From: JANNHK01 sp034408875
GTDB lineage: Bacteria > Actinomycetota > Acidimicrobiia > IMCC26256 > PALSA-610
Assembly: GCA_034408875.1 (NCBI GenBank)
Contig: JAWXCJ010000126.1
Location: 1-13,092 of the forward strand
Direction: 5' to 3'
Length of the DNA stretch: 13,092 nucleotides
Part shown: one piece after another, positions 5,910 to 13,092 of the stretch
Layout of the letters: every line of letters begins with the position of its first letter
How positions within the stretch are numbered: the first letter of the stretch is position 1
Translations under genes and position numbers: made by a program
The notes under the pieces: generated by a model
The model's database searches: none
The model's input: only the letters and a program-made list of their open reading frames with translations
What the model was told of the DNA's origin: nothing

Positions 5910-5916
5910 TAAGACT
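5910..5916 (+). promoter_or_regulatory. -10 element of a likely leaderless promoter
   Basis: TAAGACT ends 6 bases before the ATG at 5923. The match to TAnnnT is imperfect (TAAGAC, or TA with the T one base later). The spacing is that of a leaderless transcript, and no ribosome site is evident. Confidence 0.35.
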
Positions 5917-5922
5917 GGCGGG

Positions 5923-6405
5923 ATGCCGAATTGGAAAGCCGTGACCGAAGCCGCGCCCGAGATCGCAAAGCTGGTGCAGCGGCGCTTCGAGGACACCGGG
6001 CTCGGGTACCTCGCCACCATCCGACGCGACGGGTTCCCGCGCATCAGCGGGATCGAGCCGCTGTTCCAGGGCGACGAACTGTGGATGGGGATGATGACAA
6101 ACTCCCGCAAGGGCGCCGACCTCGAACGCGACCCGCGTTTCTCGTTGCACAACGCGAGCGTCGACAAGGACGTGAAGGACGGCGACGTGAAGGTCGCCGG
6201 CTGTGCCCTGCTCGTCGACGACACGCCGACGCGTGACGCGTTTCGCGCCGACGTGAAAGAGATCGCCGGCCACGACCCTGGCGGCGACTTCTCCCTGTTC
6301 CGCTCCGACGTCACCGAGATCGCAACCGTCCGCCCCGGCGGCGACGTCCTCATCATCGACTGGTGGCGCGAAGGCGGCGAACCCCAACACCTCGAACGCA
6401 AGTAG
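5923..6405 (+). CDS. PNPOx-like split-barrel flavin-binding protein
   Basis: 160 residues, a typical length for single-domain members of the pyridoxamine-5'-phosphate-oxidase-like superfamily. The signature strand Y-L-A-T-I-R-R-D-G-F-P-R-I-S (residues 29-42) and the segment K-G-A-D-L-E-R-D-P-R-F-S-L-H (around 63-77) are the parts that bind the flavin phosphate and form the dimer interface in this family. The C-terminal W-W-R-E-G matches the usual end of the barrel. Members bind FMN, F420 or haem and act as small redox enzymes. Which cofactor is used here cannot be told, and true pyridoxine oxidase activity is unlikely because the dedicated PdxH C-terminal region is missing. It is a single-gene transcription unit between a terminator and the next promoter. 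Confidence 0.85.
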   Translation: MPNWKAVTEAAPEIAKLVQRRFEDTGLGYLATIRRDGFPRISGIEPLFQGDELWMGMMTNSRKGADLERDPRFSLHNASVDKDVKDGDVKVAGCALLVDDTPTRDAFRADVKEIAGHDPGGDFSLFRSDVTEIATVRPGGDVLIIDWWREGGEPQHLERK

Positions 6406-6517
6406 CCGCGCCGCGGGTAGAACCGCTTCCGGGTACCGAGTGGCAGTGGCCTGGCGTTGGATCCATGAACTCGTGCAGTCGTCCGCGGATGGGGCCCTTG
6501 TTGTCACCGCTCGTCGG

Positions 6518-6523
6518 TACCAT
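6518..6523 (+). promoter_or_regulatory. -10 element of a likely leaderless promoter
   Basis: TACCAT is a perfect TAnnnT, preceded by CGG and followed 6 bases later by GTG at 6530, which is in frame with the downstream membrane-protein gene. It is the clearest of the leaderless-type promoters in this window and is the reason for choosing that start. Confidence 0.5.
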
Positions 6524-6529
6524 CGGGAA

Positions 6530-7537
6530 GTGGCCGATGAGCGCACTGGGGGCGACGAAGCGGACCGGGCAGGAATCACGATTACGAACTTCGGGCAAAT
6601 GTCGGACACGCGCGTGTACCAAGCAACGGACGCGCCGCCGGCGGCATCGAAACCGGACCGGTCGTTCTGGCGTCACCCTTTGGTCGTACCGATCGTGAGC
6701 GGAATCGTGCTGCTCGTTGCGGGTTCGGTGCTGGCGCTCGTTGAGGCGAACGACGGATCGAAGGATCCGACGAGCGAGACGTCGAAGGACAACTCGGCTT
6801 CGCCTGCGGCGATCGAGGGTAGTGACCCCCTCGACGTAGGTCCGACCCTCGTCGTCGCAGATCTGCGGGCGGGGGTTCAGCTGTCGAAGTTCGATGAAGT
6901 GTTGGGTACACCGGCGACGCACGCCGCGGTCGGCAGTCTCGACGAATACATATACGCCGACGAGCAGTGGTTCGTTCAGGCAGTTGTCGATTCCTCGGAC
7001 AAGGTGGTGATGTTCTCCGTTACGACCCGCTCGCCAGAGTTCGCTCCGCGTGTCGGAGCGTGCGGCTCGACTGATGTCGAGCTGGGCAAGTCGACGTTTG
7101 CGGATCTCGGTGACCAGCCATGGGGGATGATCGGGAACTACCACAGCATGTGGTGGAACGAGTACTCCGAGATCTACGGCGGCGTTGGCGCGTGCGACTA
7201 CAAGTACTCGGTGTTTTCGTACAACTCGATTTGGAGTGCCGAAGGTTCGGATGTCTCGGATGTGTACGACTTCCTCGGGCCCATTGGAGACAAGTTCGTT
7301 GGCGGGTTCGAAGCCGGACCGGGTTCGTTGGGTGAACAACAGCACGAGATGTTCGTTGACGGGGACGTTGTGCGGAGCTCGCCTGGGTTCGACACCGTGC
7401 GGCCAAGCCTGCGGATCAACACGTACTCGGAGACTCTCCCCGACTTCGACTTCTTCGTGACCTACCCCGAGGTGGTCGCTATCGATGCGCAACTGAACTT
7501 CGGGCCGGGTCCGGTGGATGCCCGCACCTTCGGCTGA
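6530..7537 (+). CDS. Uncharacterised single-pass membrane protein with a large outer domain
   Basis: 335 residues from the GTG at 6530, or 312 from an ATG at 6599; the frame is also open upstream to 6440, but that stretch looks non-coding. Residues 50-72 (about 27-49 in the shorter form) are one hydrophobic helix, P-L-V-V-P-I-V-S-G-I-V-L-L-V. A Ser/Thr/Asp-rich linker follows, then a domain of about 230 residues, presumably outside the cell. That domain has L-S-K-F-D-E-V-L-G-T-P, many aromatic residues (W-W-N-E-Y, Y-K-Y-S-V-F-S-Y) and two cysteines in the G-A-C-G-S and G-A-C-D-Y segments, which could form a disulfide. The layout recalls actinobacterial ETEC_3214-type proteins, but I cannot confirm this. 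Base composition is visibly less GC-rich than its neighbours, which may mean acquisition. It probably forms its own transcription unit. Function unknown. Confidence 0.7.
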   Translation: MADERTGGDEADRAGITITNFGQMSDTRVYQATDAPPAASKPDRSFWRHPLVVPIVSGIVLLVAGSVLALVEANDGSKDPTSETSKDNSASPAAIEGSDPLDVGPTLVVADLRAGVQLSKFDEVLGTPATHAAVGSLDEYIYADEQWFVQAVVDSSDKVVMFSVTTRSPEFAPRVGACGSTDVELGKSTFADLGDQPWGMIGNYHSMWWNEYSEIYGGVGACDYKYSVFSYNSIWSAEGSDVSDVYDFLGPIGDKFVGGFEAGPGSLGEQQHEMFVDGDVVRSSPGFDTVRPSLRINTYSETLPDFDFFVTYPEVVAIDAQLNFGPGPVDARTFG

Positions 7538-7585
7538 CCGCCGACGCGCCCGACGATCCTCCACTTGCGCCGACTCGATCTCCGA

Positions 7586-7609
7586 TAGGTGCGCCGCGCG
7601 GCGCCCCTA
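7586..7609. repeat. 24-bp near-perfect palindrome in the gltB upstream region
   Basis: A perfect 14-bp core, GCGCCGCGCGGCGC (7591-7604), is flanked by TAGG (7586-7589) and CCTA (7606-7609), with one unpaired position (T7590/C7605). It lies 48 bases after the stop of the membrane-protein gene and about 32 bases before the gltB -10 candidate. It could be a strong hairpin terminator without a U-tract, or a dimeric regulator site at roughly -45 to -67 of the gltB promoter. Confidence 0.5.
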
Positions 7610-7640
7610 CAAGGCACTTCTGGCTCCGAACGCCCTCGGC

Positions 7641-7646
7641 TACACT
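7641..7646 (+). promoter_or_regulatory. Candidate -10 box of the gltBD promoter
   Basis: TACACT matches TAnnnT. Transcription from it would start near 7653 and give a leader of about 80 bases before the gltB GTG. The hexamer 17 bases upstream (TTCTGG) is a poor -35, which could mean activator dependence; the palindrome at 7586-7609 is suitably placed for that. Confidence 0.4.
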
Positions 7647-7670
7647 CGACGCTGGTACGCCGTCGGGCCA

Positions 7671-7721
7671 GTGTCGTCCCGCGGTGGCCAGCTCCTGTTG
7701 GAACTGACCGCCTTGAGTTGA
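7671..7721 (+). other. Possible 16-codon upstream ORF in the gltB leader
   Basis: GTG at 7671 opens a short frame encoding M-S-S-R-G-G-Q-L-L-L-E-L-T-A-L-S, ending at TGA 7719-7721. The stop overlaps the first bases of GAGGA (7720-7724), the best ribosome-site candidate of gltB. An inverted repeat, GGCCA (7666-7670) and TGGCC (7685-7689), covers its start. A role in translational control is possible, but a frame this short may be chance. Confidence 0.2.
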
Positions 7722-7735
7722 GGACGACACCTCCC

Positions 7736-10700
7736 GTGCACGACAACATCTATACGCGCGACCTGCCGCCGGCGCAGGGGCTGTACGACCCCCGCTTCGA
7801 GCACGACTCGTGTGGTGTGGGCTTCGTCGTCGACATGCACGGCCGCAAGAGCCGGGAGCTGGTCGACCAGGCCTTCACCAGCCTGTGCAACCTGAACCAC
7901 CGGGGCGCGGCCGGTGCCGAACCCGACACGGGCGACGGCGCCGGGATCCTCATCCAGATGCCCGACCGGTTCTACCGGGCCGTGGTGCCGTTCGAGCTGC
8001 CGGAACCGGGTGCGTACGCCGCGGGCATCGCGTTCCTCCCCGTCGACGATCCCGACGCGGCGATCACCGGCATCGAGAAAGTGTTGCGAGACGAGGGCTT
8101 CGACGTGCTCGGCTGGCGCGACGTGCCGGTCGACTCGACGCAGCCGGGCAAGAGCGCCCGCGACGTCATGCCGGTGTTCGGGCAAGTGTTCGTCTCCAAG
8201 AACGGCATGACGGGCGACGTGCTCGAACGCCACATTTACATGGCGCGCAAGCGCATCGAACACGAAGTGAAGATCTACTTCCCGAGCCTCAGCTCGAAGG
8301 TCGTCGTCTACAAAGGCATGCTCACGCCCGACCAGGTGCCACTGTTCTACGAGGACCTGCGCGACGAACGGGTCGAAAGTGCGCTCTGCCTCGTGCACTC
8401 GCGCTTCTCGACGAACACGTTCCCGAGCTGGCCGCTCGCGCACCCGTACCGCATGCTTGCGCATAACGGCGAGATCAACACCGTGCAGGGCAACGAGAAC
8501 TGGATGCGCGCCCGCGAGGGTGTGATGGCGAGCGCCGTGCTGCCCGGCGACCTCGAGCGCGCGTTCCCGATCTGTTCGCCCGGCGCGAGCGACACGGCCC
8601 GCTTCGACGAAGCGCTCGAACTGCTCTACATGGGCGGCCGCCCGCTGCACCACGCGATCCTCATGATGATCCCCGAAGCGTGGGAGAACCACGAGTCGAT
8701 GGATCCGGGCGCGAAGGCGTTCTATCGGTATCACGCGTCGCTGATGGAGCCGTGGGACGGTCCCGCGTCGATCGCGTTCACCGACGGCACGGTCATCGGC
8801 GCGGTGCTCGACCGCAACGGTCTGCGCCCGTCGCGGTACTGGGTGACCGACGACGGGCTCGTGATCATGGCGAGCGAAGTCGGTGTGCTCGACGTGGCGC
8901 CCGAGAAGATCGTGAAGAAGGGCCGGCTCGAACCGGGGAAGATCTTCCTGGTCGACATGGCGAAGGAACGCATCGTCCCCGACGAAGAGATCAAGGCCGA
9001 GCTCGCGGCCGAGCACCCGTACCAGGAATGGCTCGACGCGGGCCTCGTGCACATGGACGACCTGCCGCCGCAGTTCCCGCTCGTGCCGCAGCACCACTCG
9101 GCCGTGCAGCAGCAGCGGCTGTTCGGGTACACGCAGGAAGACCTGCGGCTGATCATCGCGCCGATGGCGCGCAACGCGGTCGAGTCGCTCGGCTCGATGG
9201 GTACCGACACGCCGGTGCCGGTGATCTCGGACCGGCCCCGCATGTTGTACGAATACTTCAAGCAGTTGTTCGCGCAGGTGACGAACCCGCCGCTCGACGC
9301 GAACTTCGAAGTGCTCGTCACGTCGCTCAACTCGTCGCTCGGGCCCGAGGGCAACCTGCTCGACCCGCAGCCGGAGTCGTGCCGGCAGATCGTGTGCCCG
9401 TCGCCGATCCTCACCAACGAGGAGCTCGCGCAGCTGCGCTACATCGACAGCGGCGACTACGCGGTGCCCGGCTACACGCCGATCGTCGTCTACACGCACT
9501 TTCCGGTCGCCGAGGGCGGCGAGGGCCTGCGCATGGCGATCGACAACGTGCGCACGCAGGTGAGCGACGCGATTCGCGACGGCGCCAACCTGGTCATCCT
9601 CTCCGACCGTTACGCCGACGCCGAGAACGCGCCCATCCCGGCGCTGCTCGTCACCGCGGCCGTGCACCACCACCTCGTGCGCGAGAAGACCCGCACCCGG
9701 GTCGGCCTCATCGTCGAGACGGGCGAAGCGCGCGAGGTGCACCACTTCTGCCTGCTGCTCGGTTTCGGCGCCGGCGCCATCAACCCGTACCTGGCGTTCG
9801 ACACGATCCGCGATCTCCTCAACGAAGGCGTGCTCACCGGCCTCACCGAACGCAAGGCGATCAAGAACTACGTGAAGGCGGCGGGCAAGGGCATCCTCAA
9901 GGTGATGTCGAAGATGGGCATCTCGACGGTCGCGTCGTATACGGGTGCGCAGATCTTCGAGGCCGTCGGCCTGCAGAAACAGCTCGTCGACGAGTACTTC
10001 ACCGGCTGCGCGTCGCGCATCGAGGGCATCGACCTCGACGTGATCGCCACCGAAGTGCTCGCCCGCCACAACATCGCGTACCCCTCACGTCCGGAGGAGC
10101 TCGCGCACCGCGAGCTGCCCGTCGGCGGCGAGTACCAGTGGCGGCGCGAGGGCGAGTACCACCTCTTCAACCCGGACACCGTGTTCAAGCTCCAGCACTC
10201 GACGCGCACCGGTCGCTACGACGTGTTCAAGCAGTACACCGCGCTCGTCGACGACCAGTCGAAGCGCCTCGCGACGTTGCGCGGCCTGTTCGAGTTGAAG
10301 ACGGGTGACCGGGCGCCGGTGCCGATCGACGATGTCGAACCGGTGTCCGAGATCGTGAAGCGGTTCTCGACCGGCGCCATGAGTTACGGCTCGATCAGCA
10401 AGGAAGCGCACGAGACGCTCGCCATCGCGATGAACCGCCTCGGTGCGCGCTCCAACACCGGCGAGGGCGGCGAGGACCCCGATCGCTACGAACTGCGGGC
10501 CAACGGCGACTCGGCGCGCAGTGCGATCAAGCAGGTCGCGTCGGGCCGGTTCGGTGTGACGAGCGAATACCTCGTCAACTCCACCGACCTCCAAATCAAG
10601 ATGGCGCAGGGTGCGAAGCCGGGCGAGGGTGGCGAGCTGCCCGGCTACAAGGTGTGGCCGTGGATCGCGAAGACCAGACACTCGACGCCGGGTGTCGGTC

Positions 10701-12272
10701 TGATCTCGCCGCCGCCGCACCACGACATCTATTCGATCGAAGACCTCAAGCAACTCATTCACGACCTGAAGAATTCGAACCCGCTTGCGCGTGTGCACGT
10801 GAAGCTCGTCGCCGAGATCGGGGTCGGCACGGTCGCGGCGGGTGTGTCGAAGGCGCACGCCGACGTCGTGCTCATCTCCGGTCACGACGGCGGTACGGGC
10901 GCGGCGCGGCTCACGTCGATCAAGCACGCGGGCGCGCCGTGGGAGTTGGGTCTGGCCGAGACGCAGCAGACGCTGTTGCTGAACGGGTTGCGCGACCGCA
11001 TCGTCGTGCAGGTCGACGGGCAGCTGAAGACCGGCCGCGACGTGATCATCGCCGCGCTCCTCGGCGCCGAGGAGTTCGGGTTCGCGACCGCGCCGCTCGT
11101 CGTGTCGGGCTGCATCATGATGCGCGTCTGTCACCTCGACACCTGCCCGGTCGGCGTCGCGACCCAGAACCCGGAGCTGCGCAAGAAGTTCTCGGGCAAG
11201 CCCGAGTTCGTCGTGCACTTCATGGAGTTCATCGCGCAGGAAGTGCGCGAGTACCTCGCCGCGCTCGGGTTCCGCACACTGGCCGAAGCGATCGGTCACG
11301 TCGAGGCGCTCGACACCCGCACAGCCGTCGACCACTGGAAGGCGGCCGGCCTCGACCTGTCGCCGATCCTCGCGGTGCCGGTCAACAAGTACGACCAGAC
11401 GTTCTACAACTCGCGCCCGCAGGACCACGGCCTGCAGCGCGCGCTCGACATCGAGCTCATCGAAGATGCCGAACCCGCGCTCGAACGCGGCCAGGCGGTG
11501 CGGCTCACGTACCCGATCAGGAACACGAACCGCACCGTCGGCACGATGCTCGGTTCGACGCTCACGCGGAAGTTCGGCGGCGAGGGCCTGCCCGACGGCA
11601 CGATCGACATCACGTTCCACGGCTCCGCGGGCCAGAGCTTCGGTGCGTTCGTGCCCAAGGGCATCATGTTGCGCCTCGAAGGCGACGCCAACGACTACTT
11701 CGGCAAGGGCCTCTCGGGCGGCACCCTGGTGGCGCGCCCGCCCCGCACGGCCAAGTTCGTCGCCGAGGAGAACATCATCGCCGGCAACGTCATCCTCTAC
11801 GGCGCGACCGGCGGCAACGTCTTCATCCGCGGCGTGGTGGGGGAGCGGTTCTGCGTGCGCAACTCGGGCGCGACCGCCGTCGTCGAAGGTGTCGGCGACC
11901 ACGCGTGCGAATACATGACCGGTGGGCGCGCGGTCATTCTCGGTCCGACCGGCCGCAACTTCGCCGCGGGCATGTCGGGCGGCTTCGCGTACGTGTGGGA
12001 CCCCGACCAGTCGTTGCACCGCCGCATGAACCACGACATGTGCGACATCGACCAGATGGACGAGGAAGACATCGACTGGTTGCGCGGCGTCGTCACCATG
12101 CACATGGAGCTGACCGGCTCCGAGGTGGCCGAACGCATCCTGTCGAAGTGGTGGCGCAGCGTCGCGTCGTTCACGAAGATCTTCCCGAAGGACTACAAGC
12201 GCGTGCTCGAAGCGCAACGCGACGCGATCGAGCGCGGTATCGACGTCGACGAAGCGATCATGGCGGCCGCAC

Positions 12273-12280
<8 letters not shown>
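7736..12280 (+). CDS. gltB: Glutamate synthase (GOGAT) large subunit, alpha chain
   Basis: 1514 residues, the normal bacterial length. With GltD it converts glutamine and 2-oxoglutarate to two glutamates in the cytoplasm. After a propeptide of 25 residues comes the class-II glutaminase domain, with H-D-S-C-G-V-G-F placing the N-terminal nucleophile at Cys26, and N-G-E-I-N-T and R-N-G-L-R-P-S-R further on. A central domain follows (S-D-R-P-R-M-L-Y-E-Y). The FMN synthase domain has F-S-T-G-A-M-S-Y-G-S-I near 876 and G-H-D-G-G-T-G-A-A near 1050. The [3Fe-4S] cysteines are 1126, 1132 and 1137 (C-x5-C-x4-C). The GxGxG helix domain ends the protein. GTG at 7736 is chosen because the family begins shortly before Y-D-P-R-F-E-H-D-S-C; the frame extends to 7589, but those residues are unlike GltB. 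GAGGA lies 11 bases upstream, rather far. All catalytic parts are intact. Confidence 0.98.

Positions 12281-13092
<812 letters not shown>

Noticed and set aside
6440..6529. Start of the membrane-protein gene at GTG 6440
   Set aside because: The first 30 residues look non-coding, and a perfect TAnnnT box sits inside that stretch with the right spacing for the GTG at 6530.
7589..7735. gltB start at GTG 7589
   Set aside because: The 49 extra residues are unlike any GltB N-terminus, the GTG lies inside the palindrome, and the GltB propeptide would become much too long.

Overview
The window is high-GC DNA (roughly two-thirds G+C) with GTG/TTG starts, tight gene packing and -10 hexamers of the TAnnnT type only 6-9 bases before several start codons. 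Together with the protein types this suggests an actinobacterium, possibly of the Acidimicrobiia. That placement is inference; no rRNA or marker gene is present.

Left part (1-4499). A SpoU/TrmH RNA methyltransferase on the plus strand ends tail-to-tail with a minus-strand operon. Read 5' to 3', that operon is a GNAT acyltransferase, an acyl carrier protein (ACP), an acyl-adenylating enzyme and an OmpR-type regulator. Adjacent genes in it overlap by 1-4 bases, so they are probably translationally coupled. Upstream on the same strand is a secreted, crystallin-like protein with four cysteines.

Middle part (4578-7537, plus strand). An ECF-type sigma factor is divergent from the crystallin-like gene and overlaps a gene for a single-pass membrane protein with a six-cysteine outer domain, a likely regulatory partner. 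A rho-independent terminator closes this pair. A PNPOx-like flavin-binding protein and an unrecognised single-pass membrane protein follow, each with its own apparently leaderless promoter.

Right part (7538-13092, plus strand). A 198-base leader holds a near-perfect 24-bp palindrome, a -10 candidate and a possible 16-codon upstream ORF. It precedes gltB, the glutamate synthase large subunit. gltD, the small subunit, overlaps gltB by 8 bases and runs off the window. This is the core GOGAT ammonia-assimilation operon and is ordinary.

The most interesting unit is the GNAT-ACP-ligase-regulator operon. It combines the three activities of the mycobactin MbtK/MbtL/MbtM acyl-loading module. However, the ligase lacks the usual A10 lysine, the GNAT lacks the usual glycine-rich turn, and the regulator has a receiver domain without its phosphoacceptor aspartate. 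Its product cannot be told from sequence. No tRNA, rRNA, CRISPR array or mobile element was seen, and no gap between genes exceeds 200 bases.
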